This document shows positions 36,309-46,505 of a stretch of DNA of 64,000 nucleotides, piece after piece. The stretch's first letter is position 1. The number at the start of each line of letters is the position of its first letter. Made by a program: the position numbers and the translations under genes. Location of the stretch: NCBI RefSeq assembly GCF_000012325.1, contig NC_003910.7, forward strand, positions 3,782,001 through 3,846,000. Direction: 5' to 3'. The stretch comes from Colwellia psychrerythraea 34H (GTDB taxonomy: Bacteria; Pseudomonadota; Gammaproteobacteria; Enterobacterales; Alteromonadaceae). The notes below the pieces were generated by a model. It had not been told where the DNA came from, searched no databases, and saw only the letters and a list, made by a program, of their open reading frames with translations.

Positions 36309-39300
36309 ATGACGATGTTGATTAAAAACCTTCGTGGCGCTCCAGCACTATCTGACTTCAGAGTTAAAAAACTATTAGCTCAATGTGAACAGTTACAACT
36401 GCCAGTAAATGATATTTATGCTGAATTTGCCCATTTCACTAAACTTAATGAAGAATTAAGCACAAGTGAAGAGAAAGTTTTACAGCAATTACTTACTTAC
36501 GGCCCAACAATTGAAGAACATCAACCTGCTGGTTTGTTTTTATTAGTGACTCCTCGTCCAGGCACTATTTCTCCTTGGTCATCAAAATCTACCGATATAG
36601 CGCACAATTGTGGTTTAGCTAAAGTGGAGCGTTTAGAGCGTGGTATTGCTTATTACGTGACATTAGAAAATGATGCACAATTAAGCACCAGTCAAGAAGC
36701 ACAGTTAAACACGCTATTACACGACCGTATGATGGAAAGTATTTTTAATGACTTCGCCCAGGCAAGCACCTTATTCGCAAGCAGTGAACCAGGCGAGCTA
36801 ACGGCAATTGATATTGAAAGCGGCGGAAAAAATGCGTTAGTTCAAGCCAATATTGAATTAGGTCTCGCCTTAGCAGAAGACGAAGTTAATTATTTATTCG
36901 AAAACTTCACCAAATTAGGTCGCAACCCTCACGACATTGAGCTTTATATGTTTGCACAAGCAAACTCTGAGCACTGTCGCCATAAAATTTTCAACGCAGA
37001 ATGGACTATTGACGGCGTTAAACAAGAAAAATCTTTGTTTAAAATGATCCGTAATACTCATGAAATCAATCCTGATTATGTTCTTAGTGCTTACAAAGAT
37101 AATGCTGCAGTAATGGTTGGCAATAAGGGTGGTCGTTTCTTCCCTAATCCTGAAACAAATGTTTATGGTTATAACCATGAAGACATTCAAATATTAATGA
37201 AGGTTGAAACCCATAACCATCCAACGGCAATTTCACCTTACCCAGGTGCTGCAACAGGCTCCGGTGGTGAGATTCGTGATGAAGGCGCAACCGGTATTGG
37301 TTCAAAACCTAAAGCTGGTTTAGTAGGCTTTTCTGTATCTAACTTACGTATTCCTGACTTTGTACAACCTTGGGAAACTGATTTTGGCAAACCAAGCCGT
37401 ATTGTTACTGCTTTTGATATCATGATTGAAGGCCCATTAGGCGGGGCAGCATTTAACAATGAATTTGGTCGTCCTGCTATTTTAGGTTACTTCCGTACCT
37501 ATGAAGAAGAAGTTAACTCGTTTAACGGTAAAGAAGTACGTGGTTACCACAAACCAATTATGCTTGCGGGTGGTTTAGGCAACATTCGTGATGAACATGT
37601 ACAAAAACGTGAAATCATCGTTGGCGCTAACCTTATTGCTTTAGGTGGCCCTGCCATGAACATTGGTTTAGGTGGCGGTGCTGCTTCATCAATGGCATCT
37701 GGTCAATCAGCTGAAAGTTTAGATTTTGCTTCTGTTCAACGTGAAAATCCTGAGATGGAACGTCGTTGCCAAGAAGTTATCGATAAATGTTGGCAGCTAG
37801 GCGAAGAGAACCCAATAGCTTTCATTCATGATGTTGGCGCGGGCGGTTTATCAAATGCTTTCCCTGAGTTAGTTGCTGATGGCGGCCGTGGTGGTATTTT
37901 TGAACTTCGTAACGTACCAAATGACGAGCGTAGCATGGCGCCTCATGAAATCTGGTGTAACGAGTCTCAAGAACGTTATGTTATTGCGGTATCTGACAAA
38001 AATTTAGCAACTTTTGAACAAATATGTCAACGTGAACGTGCGCCTTATTCAGTTGTTGGCCGTGCTACAGAAGAAGAACACTTAACCGTTACTGATTCAC
38101 ATTTTAGCGACAATGAAAAATTAAATACGCCAATTGATTTACCTCTTGACGTATTACTAGGTAAAACACCTAAAATATATAAAGACGTTAAAACAGCAAC
38201 GGCGGCTGGTGATTCATTAGATCTTAGTACAGTGACATTAGCTGATGCTGCTGACAGAATTTTAAGCTTACCAACCGTAGCTGAAAAAACGTTCTTAATT
38301 ACCATTGGCGATCGCTCGGTAACCGGTATGGTTAATCGAGATCAAATGGTTGGTCCTTGGCAGGTTCCTGTTGCTGACTGTGGTGTCACTGCCTCAGCAC
38401 TTGATTCATACCACGGCGAAGCAATGTCTTTAGGTGAACGTACTCCCGTTGCTTTACTAAACTTTGGCGCTTCTGCTCGTTTAGCCGTAGCTGAATCACT
38501 AACGAATATTGCTGGTACTGATATTGGTGATTTAAACCGTATTAAGCTTTCAGCTAACTGGATGTCTCCAGCAGGTCACCCAGGCGAAGATGCTGGTCTT
38601 TATGAAGCAGTTAAAGCGATTGGTGAAGAGCTTTGTCCAGCCCTTGGTTTAACTATTCCAGTGGGTAAAGACTCTATGTCGATGAAAACCCAATGGGAAG
38701 AAAATGGCGAACAAAAATCTGTAACCTCTCCTCTTTCTTTAGTTATTACTGCTTTTGGTGTTGTTGAAGATATCCGTAAAACAGTTACACCTGAGCTAAG
38801 AACTGATAAAGGTGACACTCGCCTTGTTGCTATCGACTTGTCAAAAGGTAAAAAACGTTTAGGTGGTTCATGTTTAGCACAAGTTTATAAACAACTTGGT
38901 AGTGAAACTCCTGATGTTGACGATGCAGAAGTCTTAAAAGGTTTCTTCAATGCGATGCAAACACTTGTTCGCGCTGAAAAGGTTATTGCTTATCATGATA
39001 TTTCTGATGGTGGTTTATTCACTACCGTTACTGAAATGGCTTTTGCTGGTCATACCGGTGTTGATATTGACATCAGCAAGTTATCAAACGGTGCAAACGA
39101 TGATTTAGCCACTTTATTTAATGAAGAGCTTGGTGGTGTAATTCAAATTCGTGAAAGCGATGTTGATGCCATTCACGCTATTTTAGCTCAGCACGGCATT
39201 TTAGAGAACTGTACTGATATTGGTCGCCTTAATAACGAAGATACTATTCGCTTTAGCCGTGATGGTGAAGTGGTTCTAGAAAACTCTCGTACATATTATC

Positions 39301-40280
39301 GTACCGTTTGGGCACAAACGACTTACAGAATGCAGTCGCTTCGTGATAACCCAGAATGTGCACAGCAAGAGCATGATGTTAAATTTGATACTGAAGATCC
39401 AGGTTTAAACACTGAATTAACCTTTGATATCAACGAAGATATTGTTGCCGACCTTATTATTAGAGATGCTGTTAAAGATGCAGAAAACTCTGCAAACGAC
39501 ATAACTAACCCACGTGTTGCTATTTTACGTGAGCAAGGTGTTAACTCACATGTTGAAATGGCAGCCGCTTTTGATAGAGCAGGCTTTGTTGCAATCGACG
39601 TGCATATGTCTGACATTTTATCTGGCCGCGCTGATTTAGCAGACTTTAACGGTTTAGTAGCTTGTGGTGGTTTCTCATACGGTGATGTATTAGGTGCTGG
39701 TGAAGGTTGGGCAAAATCAATCTTATTTAATGCTAACGCACGCACTATGTTTAAAACATTCTTTGAGCGTGAAGATACTTTCACCTTAGGTGTTTGTAAC
39801 GGTTGTCAGATGTTGTCTAACTTAAAAGACATTATCCCAGGCTCAGAACATTGGCCTCACTTTGTACAAAACAAATCTGAGCGTTTTGAAGCACGCTTCT
39901 CATTAGTTGAAATTCAAGAGAGTCCTTCAGTGTTGTTTAAAGGCATGGAAGGTTCACGTATGCCTATCGCTGTTTCACACGGTGAAGGTCATGCCGAGTT
40001 TAGCTCTGATGCTGCTATTGATGCTGCAAACAACTCAGGTACGGTATCAATGCGTTATGTAAATAACTACGGTGACGTTACAGAAACTTACCCAGCTAAC
40101 CCGAATGGCTCTGTTGATGGTATAACCTCATTAACAACCACTGATGGTCGTGTAACTATTATGATGCCTCATCCTGAGCGTGTATTTAGAACGGTTGCTA
40201 ACTCTTGGCATCCAGATAGCTGGGGTGAAGATTCACCTTGGGTGCGCATGTTCCGTAACGCGCGTGCTTTCATTGGTTAA
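36309..40280 (+). CDS. purL: Phosphoribosylformylglycinamidine synthase PurL
   Basis: Cytoplasmic enzyme of the fourth step of purine synthesis, converting FGAR and glutamine to FGAM with ATP. It is 1323 aa, the large single-chain form. The N-terminal domain is followed by the synthase core ([56 protein letters not shown]). The C-terminal glutaminase has [19 protein letters not shown], the nucleophile in [12 protein letters not shown] (about residue 1162), and HGEGHAEF with MPHPERVFR. Codon use looks highly optimised compared with neighbours. It is divergent from mltF and followed by a structured repeat and a terminator. Confidence 0.98.
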   Translation: MTMLIKNLRGAPALSDFRVKKLLAQCEQLQLPVNDIYAEFAHFTKLNEELSTSEEKVLQQLLTYGPTIEEHQPAGLFLLVTPRPGTISPWSSKSTDIAHNCGLAKVERLERGIAYYVTLENDAQLSTSQEAQLNTLLHDRMMESIFNDFAQASTLFASSEPGELTAIDIESGGKNALVQANIELGLALAEDEVNYLFENFTKLGRNPHDIELYMFAQANSEHCRHKIFNAEWTIDGVKQEKSLFKMIRNTHEINPDYVLSAYKDNAAVMVGNKGGRFFPNPETNVYGYNHEDIQILMKVETHNHPTAISPYPGAATGSGGEIRDEGATGIGSKPKAGLVGFSVSNLRIPDFVQPWETDFGKPSRIVTAFDIMIEGPLGGAAFNNEFGRPAILGYFRTYEEEVNSFNGKEVRGYHKPIMLAGGLGNIRDEHVQKREIIVGANLIALGGPAMNIGLGGGAASSMASGQSAESLDFASVQRENPEMERRCQEVIDKCWQLGEENPIAFIHDVGAGGLSNAFPELVADGGRGGIFELRNVPNDERSMAPHEIWCNESQERYVIAVSDKNLATFEQICQRERAPYSVVGRATEEEHLTVTDSHFSDNEKLNTPIDLPLDVLLGKTPKIYKDVKTATAAGDSLDLSTVTLADAADRILSLPTVAEKTFLITIGDRSVTGMVNRDQMVGPWQVPVADCGVTASALDSYHGEAMSLGERTPVALLNFGASARLAVAESLTNIAGTDIGDLNRIKLSANWMSPAGHPGEDAGLYEAVKAIGEELCPALGLTIPVGKDSMSMKTQWEENGEQKSVTSPLSLVITAFGVVEDIRKTVTPELRTDKGDTRLVAIDLSKGKKRLGGSCLAQVYKQLGSETPDVDDAEVLKGFFNAMQTLVRAEKVIAYHDISDGGLFTTVTEMAFAGHTGVDIDISKLSNGANDDLATLFNEELGGVIQIRESDVDAIHAILAQHGILENCTDIGRLNNEDTIRFSRDGEVVLENSRTYYRTVWAQTTYRMQSLRDNPECAQQEHDVKFDTEDPGLNTELTFDINEDIVADLIIRDAVKDAENSANDITNPRVAILREQGVNSHVEMAAAFDRAGFVAIDVHMSDILSGRADLADFNGLVACGGFSYGDVLGAGEGWAKSILFNANARTMFKTFFEREDTFTLGVCNGCQMLSNLKDIIPGSEHWPHFVQNKSERFEARFSLVEIQESPSVLFKGMEGSRMPIAVSHGEGHAEFSSDAAIDAANNSGTVSMRYVNNYGDVTETYPANPNGSVDGITSLTTTDGRVTIMMPHPERVFRTVANSWHPDSWGEDSPWVRMFRNARAFIG

Positions 40281-40296
40281 TCTTTTTGCTATTAAG

Positions 40297-40363
40297 CCCA
40301 AATCATTTGTCAAAAGTACTCACTGACATTCGTCAGCTCCGTGCTTTTTCCTTTGATTTGGAC
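40297..40363 (+). repeat. Structured hairpin repeat, copy S2 (downstream of purL)
   Basis: It aligns with the copy at 1321-1386. The outer stem CCAAATCA (40298-40305) pairs with TGATTTGG (40354-40361). The middle stem AAAAGTAC (40312-40319) pairs with GTGCTTTT (40341-40348), one pair being G-T. The inner stem CTGAC (40323-40327) pairs with GTCAG (40332-40336) around the loop ATTC. The unpaired TCA and CTCC are identical to the other copy. It starts 16 bp after the purL stop and before the terminator, so it would be part of the purL 3' untranslated region. Confidence 0.75.
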
Positions 40364-40395
40364 TAACTAGCTGCAAGATAAACAATAAAATATAG

Positions 40396-40429
40396 CCGGA
40401 AATTTCTAATAAGAGATTTCCGGTTTTTT
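40396..40429 (+). terminator. Intrinsic terminator for purL
   Basis: The stem CCGGAAATTTCT / AGAGATTTCCGG (one wobble pair) has a short AATA loop region and is followed by TTTTTT. Confidence 0.88.
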
Positions 40430-40476
40430 ATTGCCTTTTGTTCCTGGCTAAAATATTGTTACCGTAAGCGATTAAG

Positions 40477-40491
40477 ACCAATCGGACTCAT
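40477..40491 (+). repeat. Single end of repeat family B (solo terminal repeat)
   Basis: ACCAATCGGACTCAT is identical to the complement of the right end of the 264-bp element at 43959-44222. TAAG precedes it where TAAT is expected. No second end or core is nearby, so this looks like a relic of an excised or deleted element, 31 bp before the nitroreductase start. Confidence 0.5.
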
Positions 40492-40521
40492 AAAATAAAA
40501 ACAATAAAGGCCATCTAACGT

Positions 40522-41196
40522 ATGCAACAACATGACTGCTCTCCCCTTGATGATTTCATTGAATACCCAGAAGCTGAAATGCTAAGTAGATCGCAAAGTT
40601 TCTATGATCTGGTTAAACGCCGTCATTCTATTCGTAGCTTCAGTGATAGAGCAGTCGATAAACAAGTTATTGAGAACTGCTTAAAAACTGCTGGAACAGC
40701 CCCTAGTGGCGCTAACCATCAACCTTGGCACTTTGTTGCGGTTAATTCTATAGAGATTAAAAAACAGATCAGAGAGCAAGCAGAATTTCACGAACGTGGT
40801 TTTTATGAGGGCCGAGCAGGTAAAGAATGGCTTGATGCTTTAAAAGACTTAGGTACCGATGCTAATAAACCTTATTTAGAGCATGCACCTTGGTTAATAG
40901 CTATTTTTAGTCAAAAAAAGGGCGGCGTATGTGAAGAAGATAAACACACTAATTATTACGTCCATGAATCAGTGGGTATCGCCACTGGAGTATTGATTAC
41001 CGCACTGCATAATGCCGGTTTAGCTACTTTAACGCATACACCTAAGCCGATGTCTTTTTTAAATAAGGTTTGCCAACGTGGCGATAATGAGCGTGTTTAT
41101 ATGTTACTCATTGCTGGCTATCCTGCCGATGATGCTACCGTACCTGCTCATGCACAAGTTAAAAAGGGCTTGGAAGATATAGCAACTTTTTTATAA
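40522..41196 (+). CDS. Nitroreductase family flavoprotein
   Basis: Predicted FMN-dependent oxidoreductase of 224 aa. It shows VKRRHSIRSFSDRAVDKQVIENCLKTAGTAPSGANHQPWHFVAV, the typical FMN-binding start (Arg-Arg-Ser-x-Arg and the PSGANxQPW motif). It continues with HESVGIATGVLITALHNAGLATLTHTPKPM and LLIAGYPADD. Substrate cannot be predicted. The N-terminal SPLDDFIEYPEAEML extension resembles the iodotyrosine-deiodinase-like branch of the family (inference). It stands alone and is convergent with the zinc-ribbon gene. Confidence 0.88.
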   Translation: MQQHDCSPLDDFIEYPEAEMLSRSQSFYDLVKRRHSIRSFSDRAVDKQVIENCLKTAGTAPSGANHQPWHFVAVNSIEIKKQIREQAEFHERGFYEGRAGKEWLDALKDLGTDANKPYLEHAPWLIAIFSQKKGGVCEEDKHTNYYVHESVGIATGVLITALHNAGLATLTHTPKPMSFLNKVCQRGDNERVYMLLIAGYPADDATVPAHAQVKKGLEDIATFL

Positions 41197-41210
41197 TGCC
41201 TGATACTCAG

Positions 41211-41426
41211 CTAAGCAAAATCTAACGCAATATCAGTGCAACCTTTTGCGCAACGAATGCCAGTAAGTTCACCTTGCTCTGGCGTATAAAGTTTTAATGG
41301 TTGCTTGCAAGTACTACACGGGACTGTTCTTCCTGACATGACTTGCTTAAGCAACTTTTTTTGCTCAAAGAATGACTCTTTACTCGCCTTTTGTAACGCT
41401 GCGAACTGTTTAAGATCTATATTCAT
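41211..41426 (-). CDS. Small zinc-ribbon-like protein
   Basis: Protein of 71 aa with two Cys pairs, CSTC and, about 24 residues later, CAKGC, in the arrangement of a zinc ribbon. The N-terminal half is helical and basic (ALQKASKESFFEQKKLLKQVMSGRT). No signal or membrane segment. The family is not recognised. It lies 106 bp downstream of the RraB-like gene on the same strand and may share its transcript. Confidence 0.65.
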   Translation of the reverse strand: MNIDLKQFAALQKASKESFFEQKKLLKQVMSGRTVPCSTCKQPLKLYTPEQGELTGIRCAKGCTDIALDFA

Positions 41427-41532
41427 AACCTTCCAAACTTATACATAATGAAGCCAACAACCTATTTATTTAACTTGAATAAAGTTACTAAACGAAAAGG
41501 TAGTGGCTTTAACCTCTTTAGAGTCGTTGACT

Positions 41533-41880
41533 CTAAACAAAGTAAACACCATCAAACTGCCCTTTTAAAGGTGCAGCGCTTGATTCTAACAACTCTTGAT
41601 AACTGGTAATATTTTCATAGCTCACCGGCATTTGTGGGTAAGCGGTAATTTCCCAGGGTAAATCTGGATGTGCTTCTGATGGTGTAAAAGACAGTTTTTG
41701 GTTATTTTCTAATAATAACTGGCCGAACTTAAGCGCGAGCTCCTGATTGGGAAATAATATTGAGAATTCTATTTCACGCTCACTAAGTAAATCTTCACCA
41801 CTTTCTTGCATCTGCCAAAGGGTATTGCCAATTTCATCTTCAGGGTAAAGCGCTAAATCACGTGTCATAGTTATTCTCAT
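41533..41880 (-). CDS. RraB-family protein (ribonuclease E inhibitor type)
   Basis: Cytoplasmic protein of 115 aa that fits the RraB family: an acidic N-terminal EDEIGNTLWQMQESGEDLLSEREIEFSILFPN, a central QELALKFGQLLLEN helix, and a C-terminal SYQELLESSAAPLKGQFDGVYF. In E. coli RraB binds RNase E and inhibits it; this protein is somewhat divergent, so that activity is an inference. No ATG better than 41880 was seen. Confidence 0.7.
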   Translation of the reverse strand: MRITMTRDLALYPEDEIGNTLWQMQESGEDLLSEREIEFSILFPNQELALKFGQLLLENNQKLSFTPSEAHPDLPWEITAYPQMPVSYENITSYQELLESSAAPLKGQFDGVYFV

Positions 41881-41992
41881 TTATTTATATTTAATATTAT
41901 TTAGGATTATTATCCTCATTTGGATATTTTAGCTTTGCTAAGTGAATAAACCTAGTAAAATAAGTGCAAAGCCCACGTTACTCATTTGAAAT

Positions 41993-42949
41993 ATGCCCGT
42001 AGATAACAAGTGTTCAGACACCCAAGGTCAAAACCCGACTCAAAACCATGAAAAGTTTGAATGGCATATTAAAATTGACGAACAAGTTAATACTACTGCC
42101 ATTGCATTATTAGAAAACTATGGTTATGAGCAAAATATTTCTTTGTCAAAAGCGCAGCTAAAACAGGCAATAACTAAAGGCGCATTATGGTTAACGCCTG
42201 CTAAAAATAAAAAACAAACACAGCGACTACGCCGCATTAAGAAGCAGTTAGTAAAAGGCGATGAACTGCACTTTTATTTTAATAGTGAAGTGCTCTCATC
42301 ACCTGTTCCACAAGCATTGTTAATTGCCGATTTAATTGATTACAGTGTCTGGTATAAGCCCTACGGTATGTTGTCACAAGGCTCTAAATGGAGTGATCAT
42401 TGCACCATCGCTCGTTTCGCTCAGCAAAACTTACCGAACGAACGCCCTGCCTTTATTGTGCATCGATTAGATAGAGCGGCAACTGGCTTAATTATTGTTG
42501 CTCATAGTAAAAGCGCAGCAAGGGCGTTGTCTCATATGTTTGAGCATCATCAACTTGAAAAGCATTACCAAATTATTGTCCATGGTGATCACCGCAAAAG
42601 AGCCCAACCAGACATTATTGATAGTGACGTTGATGGTAAAAAAGCACGAAGTACTTTTACTTGTTTGGCCTATGATGAAATGACAGACCAATCATTAATT
42701 AAGGTTAAAATTGATAGCGGCAGAAAGCATCAAATACGACTACATGCTGCAAGTATTGCAATGCCCGTAGTTGGAGATAGATTACATGGAATAGCTGATA
42801 AAGATGAACAGCGTAATTTGCAATTGTGCGCAGTAAGCTTACGCTTTGTTTGCCCTCTAGCCACCGAAATTTCGCCCGAAAATGACAAAGCATTAATCGA
42901 ACAAAAACGTTTATTTGAATTGCCAGAAACATTAAAGCCCCAGTTATGA
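41993..42949 (+). CDS. RluA-family pseudouridine synthase
   Basis: Cytoplasmic RNA-modifying enzyme of 318 aa. An S4-like N-terminal region (SLSKAQLKQAITKGALWLTP, then KGDELHFYF) precedes the catalytic domain with VWYKPYGMLSQG, the active-site motif VHRLDRAATGLIIVAHS, LEKHYQIIVHG and IKVKIDSGRKHQIRLHAASIAMPVVGDRLHG. The RNA target cannot be assigned from sequence. It is divergent from the RraB-like gene and its stop codon lies inside a terminator-like hairpin. Confidence 0.88.
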   Translation: MPVDNKCSDTQGQNPTQNHEKFEWHIKIDEQVNTTAIALLENYGYEQNISLSKAQLKQAITKGALWLTPAKNKKQTQRLRRIKKQLVKGDELHFYFNSEVLSSPVPQALLIADLIDYSVWYKPYGMLSQGSKWSDHCTIARFAQQNLPNERPAFIVHRLDRAATGLIIVAHSKSAARALSHMFEHHQLEKHYQIIVHGDHRKRAQPDIIDSDVDGKKARSTFTCLAYDEMTDQSLIKVKIDSGRKHQIRLHAASIAMPVVGDRLHGIADKDEQRNLQLCAVSLRFVCPLATEISPENDKALIEQKRLFELPETLKPQL

Positions 42950-42961
42950 CTGAGGCTTTAA
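42932..42961. terminator. Hairpin at the convergent ends of the RluA-like and DapA-like genes
   Basis: TTAAAGCC and GGCTTTAA flank an inner CAGT/ACTG stem with a TATG loop. The U-run is weak on both strands. It spans the stop codon of the RluA-family gene. Confidence 0.5.
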
Positions 42962-42997
42962 CTTTATACGTATACCTAACTTACTAGGGTATAGCGA

Positions 42998-43918
42998 CTA
43001 AATACAGTAGTTAAAATCACTGTCTTCAAGTAAAGACAAGCTGTCACCAACCAAGTCTTTTGTTTCTATCGCTTTTAATAATTCAAGACCAACCTCACGT
43101 TGCTCCTTCGTAAGCGCGATGTAAGGTAAGCGGAAGTTATTAGGAACAGCATCAGTCATGATCATGGCGGTGTTAATGGCAATAGGATTAGGCTCACAAA
43201 ATAGCCATTTCATTAACCCCTGCAATTTATCATTAAGCTTAGCTGATTCTTCTACATTATCTTTATCCATTAATTGGCGCATAAAACCAGGAATGATATT
43301 AGAAGCAACAGAAATAACGCCATGAGAACCGTGCACATGACGTCCTACATAACATTCATCATCGTTACCTGACCAACAAGAAATACCTCGTTTTTCATAA
43401 TAGGCAATGCGATCGTTACCAGAACATTCTTTCACACCAATAAAGTTTTTATGCGTTGATAACGGTTCGATAATTTCTGGTGTTAAATCTTGTCCTGTTC
43501 TTCCTGGCACGTTATAGATAAAGGCAGGGCCTATATCAAGAACACGTTTAAAGTGCTCGCTAACACCTCTAATTGAAGTACGACCATAGTAAGGATTAAT
43601 TTGTAGAGCGGCATCCATACCCATAGCAAACCCATTTTCAGTGGCTTTTATTGCTTCGCGGGTATTATTACTGCCAGTATTACCAACAATAATTAATTTA
43701 TCACCAAAGTTATTTACACAATGAGCAATTAGCATTAAATGCTCTTCCCAGCTAAGTAAATGCCCTTCACCGGTAGTACCGCCAACAATTATGCCGTCTA
43801 CACCAGCAGAAATTTGTTGTTCTATCAAGAAATCATAAGTTTTTAAACAAACCTCTCCTTTATCTGTGTAAGGAGTTTTTATTGCGGTCATTAAACTTGC
43901 TGCTTTTAATCGTTTCAT
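42998..43918 (-). CDS. dapA: 4-hydroxy-tetrahydrodipicolinate synthase (DapA family)
   Basis: Cytoplasmic class-I aldolase of 306 aa, DHDPS/NAL superfamily. It shows TAIKTPYTDKGEV, GIIVGGTTGEGHLLSWEEH, AALQINPYYGRTS, FIYNVPGRTGQDL (catalytic Tyr) and NFIGVKECSG (Schiff-base Lys about residue 161). These match DapA of lysine and diaminopimelate synthesis. The sequence looks closer to the plant-like DapA branch than to E. coli DapA, so a second paralogue elsewhere in the genome is possible. It stands alone; a repeat element lies just upstream of its start. Confidence 0.82.
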   Translation of the reverse strand: MKRLKAASLMTAIKTPYTDKGEVCLKTYDFLIEQQISAGVDGIIVGGTTGEGHLLSWEEHLMLIAHCVNNFGDKLIIVGNTGSNNTREAIKATENGFAMGMDAALQINPYYGRTSIRGVSEHFKRVLDIGPAFIYNVPGRTGQDLTPEIIEPLSTHKNFIGVKECSGNDRIAYYEKRGISCWSGNDDECYVGRHVHGSHGVISVASNIIPGFMRQLMDKDNVEESAKLNDKLQGLMKWLFCEPNPIAINTAMIMTDAVPNNFRLPYIALTKEQREVGLELLKAIETKDLVGDSLSLLEDSDFNYCI

Positions 43919-43955
43919 TAACTATCTCTAATTCTTTTATTTAACTTCAATAGGG

Positions 43956-44225
43956 TAATACCAAACGGATTCGTTTATTGTACAACTTAGAGTGTTAGTA
44001 GCGAGCTTATAACAAGTAAAATAATGTAAACATAGTTATTCTATATTTCATTAATTTTGTGATGTTATCAGTTTGCTAATACGCTCCCGAAGGGCGAGTT
44101 TAAAAGCTTTATATGCGGCGTTATTAATTTTGACAAAGGAATAACCATTCTCTTCAATCAATGCCTTGCCTAATAAGCCTTTTAATTCTCGCTAAGTGAC
44201 CAATAAATGAGTCCGATTGGTATAA
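43956..44225 (-). mobile_element. MITE-like repeat family B, copy B1 (264 bp plus TAA duplications)
   Basis: The element spans 43959-44222. Its ends are imperfect inverted repeats over about 22 bases (TACCAAACGGATTCG... and its near-complement ending CGAATC-type bases before TTGGTA). TAA flanks both sides (43956-43958 and 44223-44225). A core of about 110 bp (44083-44195) is strongly similar, reversed, to the copy at 54614-54877, which is also exactly 264 bp. There is no open reading frame. It fills nearly all of the gap between dapA and the next gene. Confidence 0.82.
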
Positions 44226-44249
44226 ATCAGTAAATTCTTGTCGAACATT

Positions 44250-44639
44250 CTAGCAATGACCGGGGTTATCAACAACCCGTCTCATGATATATTCATCATT
44301 CGTTAACCTATGCTGGTAATGGAATATCTGATGGTCTAATGATAATACCTTATATGCTTGATAATTATCATCATTATTTAAATCAGCAGCATAGAGTTCT
44401 TCATTAATAAGTTCATTCTTAGTGAGTGTAAAATGAATGTCTGCCACGAGTCCCCAATCACCCAACTCAGTGATTTGTTCAATAACATTCCCTTTTTTAT
44501 CAAGTGTTATAAAGGTAAACTCAAAACTACCATCGCTACTAAGTTGAGCATATTCAACGGTTTCATTGCCATGCTCATCAATATCATTTCGATACCAGCG
44601 TCCAAAGAGCAAGGCTCGGGGATAACTAGATTTACTCAC
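44250..44639 (-). CDS. Hypothetical protein, 129 aa
   Basis: Soluble protein with no signal peptide or membrane segment. It is acidic and predicted beta-rich, with ALLFGRWYRND near the N-terminus, then alternating strands (YAQLSSDGSFEFTFITLD, ITELGDWGLVADIHFTL) and a C-terminal NDEYIMRRVVDNPGHC. The GRW...GDWGL pattern recalls small lipocalin-like folds, but I do not recognise a family. Codon use is like that of its neighbours. It stands alone. Confidence 0.65.
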   Translation of the reverse strand: MSKSSYPRALLFGRWYRNDIDEHGNETVEYAQLSSDGSFEFTFITLDKKGNVIEQITELGDWGLVADIHFTLTKNELINEELYAADLNNDDNYQAYKVLSLDHQIFHYQHRLTNDEYIMRRVVDNPGHC

Positions 44640-45050
44640 TATGTGTTTTCCTAATATTTTGCAATGTGGAACTAAAAGATTAAGTTATTACTTAACCATC
44701 TAAAAACCACAGTTCTTATCAACAAGTTTGTGACTATTTTAATGTAAAAAGTGGTGTTGTGAAAAGTTATTATATTGTCAAAGTAGATAACACTGTATTT
44801 TCTTATTAGACAAGTTTCATTTAGGGAACTCAATAACAAACTGAAATATCCTGAAATTAATTAAATGTTATGTCTCTATGTTTAGCTTATTTCAATTCTT
44901 ATCTCGTTCAACACTTGTTGCTGCACTTACTCGTTATACAATAACTTAATCCATTTGACACTTTCATGATCCTCACAGAAAAATTAGATATAAGTTTAAC
45001 TAAAAAAGGTTTAAATTTATCAGCAATTAAACCATTTAGGAAAATGAACT
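44640..45050. other. Divergent intergenic region before cinA
   Basis: This 411-bp AT-rich gap contains TTGACA at 44955-44960 and TAGATA at 44985-44990, but the spacing (24 bp) is too long for a standard promoter. No LexA box, repeat-family copy or RNA gene was seen. Confidence 0.35.
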
Positions 45051-46349
45051 ATGTCGGCCCCAAAAGTACAGTTATTATTAACAGGCAATGAGTTGATGAC
45101 AGGTGATATTGTTGACAGTAACTCAGCTATGATGGCACAAGTACTGAAAGACATTGGACTTGGGGTCAACCGTAAGGTGACGGTAGCTGATGATTTAGCG
45201 CTCCTTGTTAATGAGATAACTTACATGGCTAGTACCAGTGATATATTAATTATCAACGGTGGCTTAGGACCAACAGTGGACGATTTAACCGCACAAGCTT
45301 TAGCACTAGCCATTGAAGACGAATTAAGCCAACACCCACAGGCGCTTACTCATTTAACCAACTGGTGTCACCAACGGGGCGCGGAGTTAAATGGCCCTAA
45401 CTTGAAACAAGCTATATTACCTAAAAGTTGCCAAATAATAGCGAATAAAAATGGTAGTGCTGTTGGTTTTTACGTACGTTTTAATCATTGTGATATTTAC
45501 TGCACACCGGGCGTTCCTCATGAGCTAGAAACAATGCTTATAAAGCAAATAGTACCTGCTATCTCTGCAGACTTACCAAGCGATTTGATCACTGACGTTA
45601 CGCGCTTACAGGTTTTTGGCCTTGGCGAATCTAGTTTGCAAAAAATAATTAATGAACAACTCCCCCAATGGCCAACAGCAATTGATTTGGGCTTTCGCGC
45701 AGGAATGCCGTTACTTGAAGTTAAACTCACCACAAATACTAAAAAAGGTTTAGCGTTGAAGCCAATATGGCACAACAAACTAGCCGACGTTCTTGGAGAT
45801 CATTTAATCTCTGAAATTCAAGACAAACCCAAATCGCTTGCAGAACATCTTCTTCATCAATTACAACAACATAATTTAAAGGTCACCACCGCAGAGTCAT
45901 GTACTGGTGGCTTGATTGCTAGTAAGTTAACCGAGATTAGCGGTTCATCCATGAACTTTGAAGCAGGTTATGTGACCTACAGTAACAAAATGAAAACAGC
46001 CATGCTTGATGTCCCCGCGAAGCTGTTTGAGCAATATGGTGCTGTGAGTGAGCAGGTGGTTGTTGCTATGGCAAAAGGTTCATTGATAAAATCTACTGCA
46101 GATCTTACTATTGCAGTATCAGGTGTCGCAGGTCCAAACGGCGGAACTGAAGAAAAACCGGTAGGTACCGTGTGGCTTGCTTGGGGTAGCATTGATAACA
46201 TCAAAACTCAATGTTTACTTCTACCTTACAAAAGAGTTAAATTTCAAGAGTTTGTAGCGGCCATTGGCTTAGATTTACTCCGCCGTTATCAACAAAACAT
46301 AACGTCGATTCCTAACTATATAGCAGAGCGCGCCTTTACCGATCAGTGA
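45051..46349 (+). CDS. cinA: CinA family protein (nicotinamide-nucleotide amidase)
   Basis: Cytoplasmic protein of 432 aa. The N-terminal MoaB/MoeA-like domain (LLTGNELMTGDIVDSNSAMMA, ILIINGGLGPTVDDLTAQAL, IYCTPGVPHELETML) is the pyrophosphatase-type part. The C-terminal domain (about 265-425) is the NMN deamidase PncC type, with TAESCTGGLIASKLTEISGSS, YVTYSNKMKTAMLDV, GAVSEQVV and AVSGVAGPNGGTEEKPVGTVWLAW. Both domains are complete. It probably recycles nicotinamide mononucleotide. It stands alone rather than next to recA, which is not in the window. Confidence 0.93.
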   Translation: MSAPKVQLLLTGNELMTGDIVDSNSAMMAQVLKDIGLGVNRKVTVADDLALLVNEITYMASTSDILIINGGLGPTVDDLTAQALALAIEDELSQHPQALTHLTNWCHQRGAELNGPNLKQAILPKSCQIIANKNGSAVGFYVRFNHCDIYCTPGVPHELETMLIKQIVPAISADLPSDLITDVTRLQVFGLGESSLQKIINEQLPQWPTAIDLGFRAGMPLLEVKLTTNTKKGLALKPIWHNKLADVLGDHLISEIQDKPKSLAEHLLHQLQQHNLKVTTAESCTGGLIASKLTEISGSSMNFEAGYVTYSNKMKTAMLDVPAKLFEQYGAVSEQVVVAMAKGSLIKSTADLTIAVSGVAGPNGGTEEKPVGTVWLAWGSIDNIKTQCLLLPYKRVKFQEFVAAIGLDLLRRYQQNITSIPNYIAERAFTDQ

Positions 46350-46505
46350 AGTGTCAACAAGGATAGACAAAAAGTTAACAAATTGATGAACTAGAATAAT
46401 GTATAGCCGGATAGAAGCCTGCTTATCCATTGCTTAGTTTAGTAAAAATTTATATATTAAGACTAATAACAAATAGAAATGATAGATTAATTTCAGGAGC
46501 CTATT

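Noticed and set aside
39323..39784. Antisense open frame of 153 codons within purL
   Set aside because: It is opposite the highly conserved purL coding frame, has no ribosome site, and has composition expected of an antisense shadow.
44955..44990. Promoter TTGACA / TAGATA before cinA
   Set aside because: The spacing of 24 bp is too long for sigma-70.
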